Assembly (NCBI RefSeq): GCF_900188205.1 | Contig: NZ_FZOH01000004.1 | Span: 1-64,000 of the forward strand | DNA: 64,000 nucleotides | Origin: Geodermatophilus saharensis | GTDB taxonomy: Bacteria > Actinomycetota > Actinomycetes > Mycobacteriales > Geodermatophilaceae | Direction: 5' to 3' | Shown here: piece by piece, positions 8,383 through 17,816 of the stretch | Layout of the letters: each line of letters starts with the position of its first letter | How positions within the stretch are numbered: position 1 is the stretch's first letter | Notes under the pieces: model-generated | What the model saw: only the letters and a program-made list of their open reading frames with translations | What the model was told of the DNA's origin: nothing | The model's database searches: none | Program-made: the position numbers and the translations under genes

Positions 8383-9906
8383 TCAGGTGTGCGGCGTGCG
8401 CGACCGGGTCGAGGGGATCACCCGCCAGGCCGTTCCCGCCGCCACCGCGAGCAGGGCGGCGGCGCCGAGCGAGGTGACCTGCACGGCCCAGGTGAACGCG
8501 TCCCGGGCGGCCGCGAGCGCCTCGCCGTCGAGCCCTCCACCGGCCCTCGCCAGCGACTCCCGCGCCGCGCCGCCGACGTCACTGGGCAGCTGCGCGCGGT
8601 AGAGCACGGTCTGCAGCGACCCGAGGAGGGCGATCCCGAGCGCGGCACCGAGCTCGTAGGAGGTCTCCGACAGCGCCGACGCGGTCCCGGCGCGGTGCGG
8701 GGGCACCGCGCCGACGGCGGCGTCGGTGCTCAGCGTGAACGCCAGCCCGAACCCGGCGCCGAGCACCACCAGCGCGACGGCCAGCCCCGGGTAGCCGGGC
8801 AGCGACCCGGCGCCGGCGAGGGCCAGCATGCCGACCGCCGACAGGGCCAGCCCGAGGCCGATCGCCCGGCCCAGCCCCGCCCGGGCGACCAGGGGCCCGA
8901 CCACGACGAGCACGCCCAGGGAGGCCAGCGTCAGCGGCAGCTCCCGCAGCCCCGCCTCCAGCGCGGTGTGCCCGCGTACGAGCTGCAGGTACTGGGAGAA
9001 GAAGTACAGCAGCCCCATGAGCGCGAACAGCGCGATCAGCTGGCTGGCCAGGGCGCCGGAGAAGGCGCGGGAGGCGAACAGCCCGAGGTCGACCAGCGGC
9101 GAGGGGATCCGCCGCTGCCGCCGGACGAAGAGCACCGCGGCCAGCACCCCGGCCAGCGCCGTCGCCCCCGCGACCGGTGTGGGGCCGGAGCCGACGACCT
9201 CCTTGACCGCGTAGACCACGGCCAGGACGGCGACCACCGACTGCACGGCGCCGAGGACGTCGAGCCGCCCGGGCCGCGGATCGCGCGACTCCGGCAGCAG
9301 GAGCCATCCCCCGACCAGCAGCACCGCCACCACCGGCAGGTTGACGAGGAAGACCGACCCCCACCAGAAGTGCTCCAGCAGCACCCCGCCCACCAGCGGG
9401 CCGAGCACGGCACCGCCGGAGGCCGCGGCGCTCCACAGCGCGATGGCGCGGGTCCGCTGCTGGGCGACCGGGAACAGGTTGCGGATCAGCGACAGCGTCG
9501 AGGGCATGAGCGTCGCCGCGGCGACGCCCAGCGCCGCCCGGGCGGCGACCAGGGTCGCCGGGTCCGGCGCGAACGCCGCGACGGCGGAGGCGACACCGAA
9601 GGCGGCGCTGCCGACGAGCAGCACCCGCTTGCGGCCGAAGCGGTCGGCGAGCCCGCCCATGAGCACCAGCAGCCCGGCCAGGGCGAAGCCGTAGACGTCG
9701 CCGATCCACAGCAGCTGCCCGGCGGTGGGCTGCAGCTCCGCGGAGAGGGCGGGCACCGCGAGGGCGAGCACGGTGCCGTCGACGGCCAGCAGCACCACGG
9801 CGAGGACGAGCACCGCCAGCGCCGCCCACTCGCGGGCCCCGGCCGGGCGGGCCTCCCCCTCCCGGGCGGCCGGGACCGCGGCGGACGGCGGGGCGACGCT
9901 GCTCAT
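8383..9906 (-). CDS. MFS drug-efflux transporter, DHA2 (EmrB/QacA) family
   Basis: This 507-residue protein has about 14 hydrophobic helices. It shows the motif-A sequence GGLADRFGRKRVLL after the second helix, the DGTVLALAVPAL start of DHA2 pumps (D in helix 1) and the LGPLVGGVLLEHFWWGSVFLVNLP motif-C region. It probably exports toxic organic compounds with the proton gradient. The start is taken as ATG (MSSVAPPS); ATG four codons earlier is possible. A TetR-type operator lies in the promoter and a TetR gene is divergent, the usual arrangement for an inducible efflux pump. Confidence 0.92.
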   Translation of the reverse strand: MSSVAPPSAAVPAAREGEARPAGAREWAALAVLVLAVVLLAVDGTVLALAVPALSAELQPTAGQLLWIGDVYGFALAGLLVLMGGLADRFGRKRVLLVGSAAFGVASAVAAFAPDPATLVAARAALGVAAATLMPSTLSLIRNLFPVAQQRTRAIALWSAAASGGAVLGPLVGGVLLEHFWWGSVFLVNLPVVAVLLVGGWLLLPESRDPRPGRLDVLGAVQSVVAVLAVVYAVKEVVGSGPTPVAGATALAGVLAAVLFVRRQRRIPSPLVDLGLFASRAFSGALASQLIALFALMGLLYFFSQYLQLVRGHTALEAGLRELPLTLASLGVLVVVGPLVARAGLGRAIGLGLALSAVGMLALAGAGSLPGYPGLAVALVVLGAGFGLAFTLSTDAAVGAVPPHRAGTASALSETSYELGAALGIALLGSLQTVLYRAQLPSDVGGAARESLARAGGGLDGEALAAARDAFTWAVQVTSLGAAALLAVAAGTAWRVIPSTRSRTPHT

Positions 9907-9918
9907 GAGAGGCAGCAT

Positions 9919-9932
9919 ACCGACCAGACGGT
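9919..9932. promoter_or_regulatory. putative TetR operator
   Basis: ACCGACCAGACGGT forms an imperfect inverted repeat (ACCG...CGGT) 12 bp upstream of the pump start and before the divergent TetR gene. The GACCGTCGGT-like character is typical of operators of TetR-controlled DHA2 pumps. Confidence 0.45.
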
Positions 9933-10077
9933 TTGTTACCTGCGGTGAGCCGTGGCCCGGGACACGGTCGGGCGGTGGGTCACCGGTCCGCCCGGCGGCC
10001 CGTGCGGCACCCTGGTCCCGCTCCCGACCGGAGAGCAGACCGCCGAGCGGCCGTCCACGCCGCCCGAGGAGGGAACC

Positions 10078-10644
10078 GTGCCGGGACCGCTGCGCGACGC
10101 CGCCCGGACGCGCCGCGCGCTGCTCGACGCCGCCGCGCGCTCGGTGGTCGTGCACGGCGCCGGCGTCAGCCTCGACACGGTCGCCCGGGAGGCCGGCGTC
10201 TCCAAGGGCGGCCTCATGCACCACTTCAGGAGCAAGGACGAGCTGCTCGGGGCGCTCGCCGACGACCTCTTCGAGCAGTTCACGCGGGCCGTCGAGGACC
10301 GGGTCGACCCCGACGACGTCGCTCCCGGGCGCCGGCTGCGCGCCTACGTGCACGCCACGTTCGACGACCTCGAGCGACGGGAGGAGGCCGTCGAGCTGGC
10401 CACCCTGCTGGCCACGCTCGGCTCGTTCCCCGAGGCCGCCCGCCGGTCGCAGGACCGGTACCGGCACTGGAACGAGTCCCTGGCCGAGGACGGCGTCGAC
10501 CCCCAGCGGGTGCTCCTGGTGCTCCGGGCCTGCGACGGCGTGTCGATCGCCCCGCTGTTCGAGGGGCCGCTGGGTCGCGACGAGCTGGCCACCACCCGCG
10601 ACCTGCTGCTCGCGCTCACCCGCGGCGAGGGCCCGCCGGCCTGA
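10078..10644 (+). CDS. TetR/AcrR-family transcriptional regulator
   Basis: This 188-residue protein has an N-terminal TetR helix-turn-helix (GVSLDTVAREAGVSKGGLMHHFRSKDELL, about residues 28-57) and a C-terminal ligand-binding domain that includes ATFDDLERREEAVELATLLATLGSFPEAARRSQDRY, typical of the TetR C-terminal family often next to MFS pumps. The GTG start is set by GAGGAGGG 4-5 bp upstream; the longer frame is a Pro/Gly-rich leader without a ribosome site. It is divergent from the MFS pump and probably represses it. Confidence 0.92.
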   Translation: MPGPLRDAARTRRALLDAAARSVVVHGAGVSLDTVAREAGVSKGGLMHHFRSKDELLGALADDLFEQFTRAVEDRVDPDDVAPGRRLRAYVHATFDDLERREEAVELATLLATLGSFPEAARRSQDRYRHWNESLAEDGVDPQRVLLVLRACDGVSIAPLFEGPLGRDELATTRDLLLALTRGEGPPA

Positions 10645-10680
10645 GGGACGCCGTCGCCGACCGGCGTCCCCGGTCCCCGC

Positions 10681-10900
10681 TCACGACCGGCCCGTCGCGC
10701 GGAGGGCGACGTCCCGCAGGGCCGCCCGCACGGCCTGGACTGCGGGGTCTCCCGCCCGGCCGCGGCGCGCCGCCGTGACGATCCGCCGGTACGTCCGCCG
10801 TCCTGGCAGCGGCCGGGCGTCCACGCGCGGACGCCGGCCGCCCAGGCCAGGTCGGGGAGGAGCGGCGCCCGACGCTCCACCACCGGCGCGCGCCCTCCCG
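10681..10900 (-). pseudogene. decayed C-terminal end of a LysR-family regulator
   Basis: On the minus strand one frame reads APLLPDLAWAAG (the usual ALLP..A segment of LysR effector domains). A neighbouring frame continues RVDARPLPGRRTYRRIVTAARRG and then DPAVQAVRAALRDVA before a stop. Together these match the ordered last 70 or so residues of a LysR co-inducer domain, but they are out of frame with each other and no helix-turn-helix part is present. It is therefore a broken remnant. It fills most of the gap between the TetR and hydrolase genes. Alternative: chance similarity in a GC-rich frame. Confidence 0.45.
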
Positions 10901-10925
10901 GAGCGGGGCATCCGCGAACCGCCAC

Positions 10926-10952
10926 GGGGACCGGATCGGCGAGCCGGTCCCC
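10926..10952 (-). terminator. terminator-like hairpin after the alpha/beta hydrolase gene
   Basis: A 9-bp perfect stem GGGGACCGG / CCGGTCCCC with a 9-nt loop lies 5 bp past the hydrolase stop codon on the minus strand. Confidence 0.6.
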
Positions 10953-10957
10953 GGGGC

Positions 10958-11800
10958 TCAGGATCGGCCGGTCGGCCCGTCGCCGGCCAGGAAGGCCAGC
11001 AGGTCGGCGTTGAACTCCTGCTCGTAGGCGCCGTGGAGACCGTGCGGGGCGCCCGGGTAGACCTTCAGCGTCGCGGTGGGCACCAGCTCGATCGACTTCC
11101 GGGCGGCCGCCACGATCGGCACGATCTGGTCGTCGTCGCCGTGGGCGATCAGCGTCGGCACGTCGATGGCCTCCAGGTCCTCGGTCAGGTCGGTCTCGGA
11201 GAACGCCGCGATGCAGTCGTAGGCGCCCTTGTAGCCCACGGTCATGCACTGCAGCCAGAACTCGTCCCGCTTGCCCTGCGAGACGGTGGAGCCGGGCCGG
11301 TTGGCGCCGTAGAAGGACGCCGACAGGTCGCGGTAGAACTGCGAGCGGTCACCGGCCACCCCGGCCCGCAACCCGTCGAACACCGACCGTGGCAGGCCCT
11401 CGGGGTTGGCGTCGGTCTGCAGCATCAGCGGCGGGATGGCACCCAGCAGCACGGCCTTGGCCACCCGGGCGGTGCCGTGCCGGCCCATGTAGCGGGTGAC
11501 CTCTCCCCCGCCGGTGGAGTGCCCGACCAGCACGACGTCGTGCAGGTCCAGGTGCTCGATCAGCCCGGCCAGGTCGTCGGCGTAGGTGCTCAGGTCGTTG
11601 CCCTCCCACGGCTGGGAGGAGCGGCCGCCGCCGCGCCGGTCGTGGGCGATCGCCCGGTAGCCGGCCGAGGCGACCAGGTCGAGCTGCGGGTCCCAGGCGT
11701 CGGCGGTCAGCGGCCAGCCGTGGCTGAACACGACCGGCTGACCGGAGCCCCAGTCCTTGTAGTAGATGTCGACGCCGTCCTTGGTCGTGTAGGTCCCCAT
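10958..11800 (-). CDS. alpha/beta hydrolase, non-heme chloroperoxidase-like
   Basis: This 280-residue protein begins [18 protein letters not shown], the usual start of the chloroperoxidase/arylesterase group. It has the oxyanion HGWPL (about residue 28), nucleophile S95 in GHSTGGGE, an acid in [10 protein letters not shown] and the catalytic His in GAPHGLH. Family members are cofactor-free esterases with perhydrolase side activity. The ATG has GGGAGA upstream. No signal peptide, so cytoplasmic. The next hydrolase gene upstream on the same strand is 124 bp away. The substrate is unknown. Confidence 0.9.
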   Translation of the reverse strand: MGTYTTKDGVDIYYKDWGSGQPVVFSHGWPLTADAWDPQLDLVASAGYRAIAHDRRGGGRSSQPWEGNDLSTYADDLAGLIEHLDLHDVVLVGHSTGGGEVTRYMGRHGTARVAKAVLLGAIPPLMLQTDANPEGLPRSVFDGLRAGVAGDRSQFYRDLSASFYGANRPGSTVSQGKRDEFWLQCMTVGYKGAYDCIAAFSETDLTEDLEAIDVPTLIAHGDDDQIVPIVAAARKSIELVPTATLKVYPGAPHGLHGAYEQEFNADLLAFLAGDGPTGRS

Positions 11801-11924
11801 CTCGTCTCCCGGTGTCGGACTGCGGTGGCCCCCGACGTCACGGTCGTGCCCCCGGCTCGGACTCGCGCCCGGGGATGCCCCTGGTCGACCGACGGGCGCG
11901 GTGCCCGGCGGGAGCGCGCCGGGG

Positions 11925-12845
11925 TCAGCCCGGACCTGCCGGCGTCGTCCCCGCGGCACCCGATCGCCGCGTACGGGGGCGGCGCGGCCGATCCGCGTCG
12001 CCGCGCAGGCACCGCTCGACGAAGTCGAGCGCCGTCCGGGCGACCTCGTGCCAGCCGGAGTCGATCGTGAGGGAGTGGCCCCGGTCCGGGACCTCCACGA
12101 TCTCGGTCACGGCGGGGTTGTGCCGCTGCCGCTGGTAGGCCGCGTGCGCGATCGCCCACGGCACCGTGTGGTCCCGCTCCCCCTCGATGATCAGCAGGGG
12201 CCCGCGGTCGGGGTTCCTCGTGTCGACCCTGGCCTGCGTCCACGGGTTGAGGTTCGCGTTGGCCATCTGCACGAGCGCGAGCCCGGAGCCGGCGACGTGG
12301 TGGCGGTCGTAGAGCTCCCTCGCCTCGTCCTCGTCGAGCGCGTTCGCCCAGCCGTACCGGAACTGGTCGAAGGTCAGCGTGATCGCCCGGCTGCGGGTGC
12401 GCGGATCGACCAGGAACGGGCCGATCCCCCGGAGCACGGAGACCGGGAGGGGGAGGACGCCGCGGAAGACCCCGGGGTCGATCGCCACCGTGACCGCCGA
12501 CAGACCCCGGCCCGCGAGCACCTGCGCCAGCAGCCCCCCGGTCGAGTGCCCCATGACCACCGGCCGCCGGTCCAGTGCCTCGACGACCTCGGCGGTGTGG
12601 TCGGCGACCTGCCGCAGGGACTTCCGGGCGAGGACGTCCGGGTCCGCCCGGGCCTGCTCCACCGTCTCGGGGTCGTCGGGCCAGTCCGGCGTCAGCGTCG
12701 GGTGGCCGGCTGCCTGGAAGAGGTCCACCCAGGGCGCCCAGCTGCTCGGCAGCAGCCACAGGCCGTGGACGAGGACCACCGGGGTGGCGCCGGCGGCGTT
12801 GGCCGCCCGGATCTCCTGCGCCTCCCGCTCGGACACCGATGTCAT
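11925..12845 (-). CDS. alpha/beta hydrolase
   Basis: This 306-residue hydrolase-fold protein has the oxyanion-hole motif [13 protein letters not shown] (about residues 24-36), nucleophile S101 in GHSTGGLL, an acid in [12 protein letters not shown] and the catalytic His in [10 protein letters not shown]. The C-terminal 25 residues are Arg/Pro-rich and low in complexity. The ATG follows a strong GGGGAGGAG site. Substrate unknown; lipase-like or haloperoxidase-like esterase activity is the family expectation. Same strand as the chloroperoxidase-like gene downstream, possibly co-transcribed. Confidence 0.88.
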   Translation of the reverse strand: MTSVSEREAQEIRAANAAGATPVVLVHGLWLLPSSWAPWVDLFQAAGHPTLTPDWPDDPETVEQARADPDVLARKSLRQVADHTAEVVEALDRRPVVMGHSTGGLLAQVLAGRGLSAVTVAIDPGVFRGVLPLPVSVLRGIGPFLVDPRTRSRAITLTFDQFRYGWANALDEDEARELYDRHHVAGSGLALVQMANANLNPWTQARVDTRNPDRGPLLIIEGERDHTVPWAIAHAAYQRQRHNPAVTEIVEVPDRGHSLTIDSGWHEVARTALDFVERCLRGDADRPRRPRTRRSGAAGTTPAGPG

Positions 12846-12963
12846 GACGGACTCCTCCCCGGTCGGGCGCGCGTCGCCCGACGCGTCGTGCGGGCCCGCT
12901 CGCCGGCTCAGCGCGGTGCGGTGGGCGCCCGCCACGGCCGCCGGGGCGGCGTACCGGTCGCGG

Positions 12964-13158
12964 TCAGGGGCTGCCCCCCATCCGGTCGGTCAGCGTGTCC
13001 AGGCTGACGCCGACCGACTCGAAGGCCGCCGCCGCGACGGCGAAGTCGACCGGGTAGGGCAGGGCGAGCAGGCGGGCCTCCTGCTCCGGGCGGAGGCGCA
13101 CGAGCCGCAGCAGGTCCACGACGTGCTGACGGGTGATGACCGATCGGCTCAGTTGCAT
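12964..13158 (-). CDS. small conserved-looking protein, function unknown
   Basis: A 64-residue protein (MQLSRSVITRQHVVDLLRLVRLRPEQEARLL...) is preceded by GGGGAG at good spacing. It consists of predicted helices with basic patches and no membrane segment or cysteines. The start was chosen at this ATG because the longer frame has no ribosome site and low-complexity sequence. I do not recognise the family. It stands alone, 118 bp upstream of the hydrolase start and divergent from the STAND NTPase gene. Confidence 0.6.
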   Translation of the reverse strand: MQLSRSVITRQHVVDLLRLVRLRPEQEARLLALPYPVDFAVAAAAFESVGVSLDTLTDRMGGSP

Positions 13159-13508
13159 CGGGGACTCCCCGGGTGCTCGGCCGGGTGGACCACCGGCCGG
13201 GTCCCCCGGCCGGGCCCGCCCCACCACGAAGGACGCACGCAGGAGCGTAGACCCTCCTCCTCGCCGCCGGACCCGGCGCGAGCCCACCACTCAGGTGCCG
13301 GTGGACGGGGAGGCCGGGACGGCGACGCCGGAGCACACCATGGACGCCCGCGGGTCTCCCGGCAGGCCCGGGACCGGGGACCGGGCGGGCAAGGCCCGGG
13401 ACCCGGGAGCGGCCGGAAGCCCCTACCCAGGCCGGGTCGCGGTCGGGACGCTGTCCCCACGCCGCCGGACCGCCGGACGTCGACGGCGCCCCTCCCCGAG
13501 GAGGACGC
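13159..13508. other. divergent intergenic region, no further gene seen
   Basis: About 350 bp separate the small minus-strand gene from the STAND NTPase. Several GC-rich inverted repeats are present and the 3' end carries the strong GAGGAGG ribosome site of the NTPase gene. No promoter with recognisable boxes and no RNA gene was found. Confidence 0.4.
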
Positions 13509-16103
13509 ATGACGGTGCAGGAGCAGGGCACGGTCGTGATCCGGACGCCCGACCAGCGGCTGCGGGTGTTCGTGAGCTCCACCCTCACCGAGCTCGCCGG
13601 GGAGCGTGCCGCGGTGGCGCGGGCCATCGCGGCGCTGCGGCTCACGCCGGTGATGTTCGAGCTCGGCGCCCGGCCGCACCCACCCCGTGAGCTGTACCGG
13701 GCGTACCTGGCGCAGTCGGACGTCTTCATCGGTCTCTACTGGCAGCGGTACGGCTGGATCGGCCCCGACATGGACGTCTCGGGCCTGGAGGACGAGTTCC
13801 GGCTGTCCGGCTCGATGCCGCGGCTGCTGTACGTCAAGGAGCCGGCGCCCGAGCGCGAGGCCCGGCTGACGGCCATGATCGGCGAACTCCAGTCGGAGGG
13901 GACCGACTCCTACCGTCCGTTCCGCACCCCCCGGGAGCTGGCCCGGCTGGTCCGCGACGACCTGGCCCTGCTGCTGAGCGAGCGGTTCGCGACGGCGGAG
14001 CGGGCGGCCGACACCGCGGGCTCCTCCCCGGGGTCCCCGCCCGCGGACCGGCCGGGGACGCGGTCCCTGCCGCTGACGTCGACGTCGCTGATCGGGCGCG
14101 AGCAGGACATCGCCGCCGTCGCGGCGCTGCTGGCCTCCCCCGAGGCGCGCCTGGTGACGCTGACCGGACCGGGAGGGGTGGGCAAGACCCGGCTCGCGGT
14201 CGCCGTGGCCGAGCGGGTGCAGGCCCGCTACCCGCGCGGGGCGGTGTTCGTCCCCCTGGCCTCCGTCGACGACCCGGCGCGGGTGCTGCCGCGCGTCGCC
14301 GCCGTCCTCGGCCTCCCGCCCGACGCCGCGCGCCCACCCCTGGAGGCGCTGGCCGAGCACCTCGCGGAGGCGCCGACGCTGCTCGTCCTGGACAACCTCG
14401 AACAGGTCGTGGCCGTCGCCGCCGACCTCGACGGCCTGCTGGCGCGCTGCCCCGGCCTCACGATCCTGGCCACGAGCCGCACCGCCCTGCGGCTGCGGGC
14501 CGAGCGGGAGTACGCGGTGGGGCCGCTGACGGTGCCGGAGCCCTCCCACCTGCCGACGACGGAGGAGCTGGCCGCGCTCCCCGCCGTCCGGCTGTTCGTC
14601 GACCGGGCTCGCGCCGTCCGCTACGACTTCGCGCTCACCGAGGACAACGCGCCGGCGGTGGCCGAGATCTGCCGGCGCCTCGACGGGCTGCCGCTGGCCA
14701 TCGAGCTCGCGGCCGCGCGCACCCGGCTGCTGCCCCCCGACGCGCTGCTCGCGCGGCTCGGCACCCGCCTCGACGCCCTGGGGTCCGGGCCGGTCGACCT
14801 GCCCGAGCGCCAGCGCACGCTCCGCGCGGCCGTCGAGTGGAGCGTCGGCCTGCTGACCGAGGCCGAACGGCGGATGCTGGCGACCCTGTCGGTCTTCGCC
14901 GGGGGCTGGAGCGCCGAGGCCGCCGCGCACGTCTCCGGCCTGCCCGAGGACGCCACCCTGGACCTGCTCGACGCCCTCGCCCGGCACAGCCTGGTCACCA
15001 TCGACCTCACCGACGCCGGTCCCCGGTTCCGCATGCTGGCGGCGGTGCGGGAACTGGCCGCCGAGCGCCTCGCCGGCAGCCCGGACGCCCACGACGTGGC
15101 CCGGCGCCACGCCCGGTACTTCGGCGGGCTCGTGGAGCACGCCGACTGGCCCACCGAGCGCCAGGGCGAGTGGGCCGCCCGCCTGCGCACCGAGGAGGAG
15201 AACCTCCGGGTCGCCATCCGGTGGTTCCTCGCGCACGACATCACGCCGCTCCCCCACGTCTTCCGCATCCTCTGGCTGTTCTGGCAGATGCGCGGGCGCA
15301 TGCCGGAGGGCCGGGCGTGGATCGACGAGGTCCAGCTGCGGGCCGGTGCACTGGACGACCGGGGCCGGGCCGAGCTGCTGCTCACCTCGGCCGTCACCGC
15401 CGTGGAGGTCGGCGACGACGACCGTGCGCTCACCGCCGTCGACGGGCTGCGCGCCCTGGAGGGCCGGTTCGACGACCCGTACCTGGTCGACTCCGCGCAG
15501 CTGGCCGTCTCGTGGATCCTCCCCATCACCGGGGACCTCGACGGCGCGCTGCAGGTCGCGTCGTCGGCTCTCGACGGCCTCCGCCGCCAGAACGAGCCCT
15601 TCGCCGCCTTCGCCGCCCTGACGGTCGGCATGCTGGAGATGGCGCTGGACAGGGACCACGCCGCCCGTGCCCACCTCGCGGAGGTCGACGAGCACGGGGG
15701 GCGGCTGGACAACGAGTGGCTGACGGCGACGGCCCGCACCCAGCTCGCCACCCTCGCGGTGCGGTCCGGCGACCTGGACGAGGCCCAGACGCTGCTGGCC
15801 GCCGCCACGGACGGGGGCGAGGACGCCGAGGTGAGCACGCTGACCCTCACCTTCGCCCTGGTCGCCGCCGCCGGGCTCGCGCTGGCCCGCGGCGACGCCC
15901 GGCGCGCCGCGACCGCCCTCGGCGCGGCCGACGGGCTGCGCCGGCGGGCGGGGCTGCGGGCCTGGCCGTCGGCGCGGCCGGGTGAGGCGGCCCTGGCCGC
16001 CCGCGTGGCGGACGCCGTGGACGCCTCCGGCTTCGCCGACGCCTTCGCCGCCGGCGCGGGGCTCGACCACCGCCGTGCGGTCGCCCTGGTCCGCGGCCGG
16101 TAG
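13509..16103 (+). CDS. DUF4062-STAND NTPase with C-terminal helical repeats
   Basis: This 864-residue protein has three parts. Residues about 15-120 are a DUF4062 domain (RLRVFVSSTLTEL, then SDVFIGLYWQRYGWIG). Residues about 195-460 are an AAA/NB-ARC-like STAND NTPase with Walker A GPGGVGKT (220-227), Walker B LLVLDNLEQV (about 292), ILATSRTALRL and GLPLAIELAAART (about 393). The rest is TPR-like helices (EWSVGLLTEAERRML onward). The family normally pairs a sensor-repeat region with an N-terminal effector and oligomerises on ATP binding. No DNA-binding helix-turn-helix is seen, so it is not an AfsR/LuxR activator. A signalling or defence role is inferred. Confidence 0.88.
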   Translation: MTVQEQGTVVIRTPDQRLRVFVSSTLTELAGERAAVARAIAALRLTPVMFELGARPHPPRELYRAYLAQSDVFIGLYWQRYGWIGPDMDVSGLEDEFRLSGSMPRLLYVKEPAPEREARLTAMIGELQSEGTDSYRPFRTPRELARLVRDDLALLLSERFATAERAADTAGSSPGSPPADRPGTRSLPLTSTSLIGREQDIAAVAALLASPEARLVTLTGPGGVGKTRLAVAVAERVQARYPRGAVFVPLASVDDPARVLPRVAAVLGLPPDAARPPLEALAEHLAEAPTLLVLDNLEQVVAVAADLDGLLARCPGLTILATSRTALRLRAEREYAVGPLTVPEPSHLPTTEELAALPAVRLFVDRARAVRYDFALTEDNAPAVAEICRRLDGLPLAIELAAARTRLLPPDALLARLGTRLDALGSGPVDLPERQRTLRAAVEWSVGLLTEAERRMLATLSVFAGGWSAEAAAHVSGLPEDATLDLLDALARHSLVTIDLTDAGPRFRMLAAVRELAAERLAGSPDAHDVARRHARYFGGLVEHADWPTERQGEWAARLRTEEENLRVAIRWFLAHDITPLPHVFRILWLFWQMRGRMPEGRAWIDEVQLRAGALDDRGRAELLLTSAVTAVEVGDDDRALTAVDGLRALEGRFDDPYLVDSAQLAVSWILPITGDLDGALQVASSALDGLRRQNEPFAAFAALTVGMLEMALDRDHAARAHLAEVDEHGGRLDNEWLTATARTQLATLAVRSGDLDEAQTLLAAATDGGEDAEVSTLTLTFALVAAAGLALARGDARRAATALGAADGLRRRAGLRAWPSARPGEAALAARVADAVDASGFADAFAAGAGLDHRRAVALVRGR

Positions 16104-16107
16104 CCGA

Positions 16108-16129
16108 CCCCCGGGCTCCTGCCCGGGGG
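16108..16129. terminator. bidirectional terminator-like hairpin
   Basis: An 8-bp stem CCCCCGGG / CCCGGGGG with a 6-nt loop lies 4 bp after the STAND stop codon and directly before the convergent M1 peptidase stop. Confidence 0.6.
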
Positions 16130-16130
16130 C

Positions 16131-17555
16131 TCAGGGCAGGGCGCCGACGTCCCGGAGGACCGCGAGGACCTCCGGCAGGTCGGCGAACGTTTCGCGGACG
16201 TCCTCGGGCTCGGCGACGGTGTGGGCGTTCTCCGCGACGTACCGGGCCAGCGCGGCGTCGAACGCGTCGTGGCCCGCGCGGTCGCGGGCCTCCACCAGCG
16301 CGGCGCCGCCGAGGGTGTAGACGGTGTCGTAGTAGGTGCTGCTGGGCCGCTCGAACTCCGCGGCCCAGTAGGTCATCGACCCGCCCACCGGCGGGGCGTC
16401 CCCGTCCGACCCGTGGACGTAGGGCTCGTCGTCGTCGGCCACCACCTGGGCGAACGTCGCGAACGACTCGTCCAGCCACGGGTGCTCGCCCTGGTCGTTG
16501 CCCACCAGCCCGTAGAACCACATGTGCGCGAGCTCGTGCGTCACCAGCCCGCGGCGCTCGGCCGGGTCCACGTCACCGAACTGGATCGCCCCGGGGAACT
16601 CGATGCCGCTGGACTGGCTGGAGAGCACCACCACCCACAGGTCCTCGTAGGGGAAGGGGCCCAGCAGGTCGACGAGGTCGCCGGTGGACGCCTCGATCTG
16701 GTCCAGCCAGTCCTCGCCGTCCGCCTCCTCCACGTCCCGGTCGAGGCCCACGCGCACGCGGACGCCGCCGATCGTCCGCTCGCTGACGTCGAGGTCCCCG
16801 ACCGCGACGGCGACGTCGCGCACCGCCGGGGCGGTGAAGCGGTGCACGGTCGTCCCGTCGGGACCGTCCTCCGTCCCCTCCGCCTGCCCGGCGCCGAGGA
16901 CCTCGTGGCCCGACGGCGCGGCCACCTCCATCGACCGCAGCCGGAAGTCCTCGCTCACCGCGGTCTCCCCGGCGACCGGGACGGCGGGACCGCGCTCCCA
17001 GCCCCGCCCGCGCTCCCACGCCAGGAGGGGGAACGCCGTGGCGAACCAGGCGACCTCCGCGTCGGAGGAGGTCCCGACCCGCTCGTCGACCTCCTCGCCG
17101 AGCACGACGTCGAAGCGCAGCTCGGCGGTCAGGGTCTCCCCCGCCGCCACGCACTCCTCGAGCGGGACCTCGACCAGGGTGCCGGGTGCGTCCTCCGGCG
17201 CGCCGGCGGCGACCTCGCGGAACCCGGCGTCCCGGCCGTCGACGCGCACACCGGTCACCGTCAGCGAGCTGCCCGCGTCCGCGGTGGCGGGCTTGTTCGG
17301 CCAGGCCCGGAAGACCAGCTCGCAGGTGTCCAGGTCGGGGGTGAACTCGACGACCTCCCGCCCGGCGACCGAGCCGAGGTCCTCGGCGACGTCGAAGCGC
17401 AGGTCCACCACCGGGCGGTCGGGCCAGGGCTCGGCGAGCTCGGTCCCCAGGGCGTCGGGCTTCGGCTCCGCGTCCGGGGCCGTCGCGGTGCACCCGCTCG
17501 CCAGCACCACCGACCACGCCAGGACGACCGTGGACCACCGTCGTCCTCCGCGCAT
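16131..17555 (-). CDS. M1-family zinc metallopeptidase, lipoprotein
   Basis: This 474-residue protein has a lipoprotein signal peptide with lipobox LASGC (Cys22), an N-terminal beta domain, and the gluzincin site HELAH (H340, E341, H344) with E363 exactly 18 residues after the motif, as in M1 aminopeptidases. The GAMEN-like position reads GIEFPGAIQF, so the exopeptidase motif is altered. It is anchored on the outer face of the membrane. It lies near the Pls-like synthetase; epsilon-polylysine producers carry a membrane Zn aminopeptidase that degrades the polymer, so a matching role is possible but only inferred. Confidence 0.88.
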   Translation of the reverse strand: MRGGRRWSTVVLAWSVVLASGCTATAPDAEPKPDALGTELAEPWPDRPVVDLRFDVAEDLGSVAGREVVEFTPDLDTCELVFRAWPNKPATADAGSSLTVTGVRVDGRDAGFREVAAGAPEDAPGTLVEVPLEECVAAGETLTAELRFDVVLGEEVDERVGTSSDAEVAWFATAFPLLAWERGRGWERGPAVPVAGETAVSEDFRLRSMEVAAPSGHEVLGAGQAEGTEDGPDGTTVHRFTAPAVRDVAVAVGDLDVSERTIGGVRVRVGLDRDVEEADGEDWLDQIEASTGDLVDLLGPFPYEDLWVVVLSSQSSGIEFPGAIQFGDVDPAERRGLVTHELAHMWFYGLVGNDQGEHPWLDESFATFAQVVADDDEPYVHGSDGDAPPVGGSMTYWAAEFERPSSTYYDTVYTLGGAALVEARDRAGHDAFDAALARYVAENAHTVAEPEDVRETFADLPEVLAVLRDVGALP

Positions 17556-17816
17556 CCCCGTCCTCGTGAGCTGGCCACCGGGTGGCTCCGACCGGATCTC
17601 CCCCGATCATCCCCGAAGCGCCCGACACGCGGGACGGTCGACGAACGTGGCGCCGGTCATCGGCAGGCGCACCGCGGCCCGTGGGGCGGGTGTTCCGGAC
17701 GGGACGAGTGTGACCCATCCCGCTCTGGTCGACGCGGAGTTGATCTGTCAGCCTCGTAGCGTCACAGTGCAATCACGGTCCGTCGTCACGGCGGACGTCC
17801 GGAGGCTTCCCCACCC

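Noticed and set aside
10681-10911. An intact small 76-residue protein gene on the minus strand
   Set aside because: It lacks a ribosome site and its sequence is explained better as the tail of a broken LysR gene.
13149-16070. A 973-residue minus-strand open frame opposite the STAND gene
   Set aside because: Its composition (Gly/Arg/Gln/Val strings) is that of a reverse-frame shadow. The plus-strand frame has clear Walker and DUF4062 motifs.
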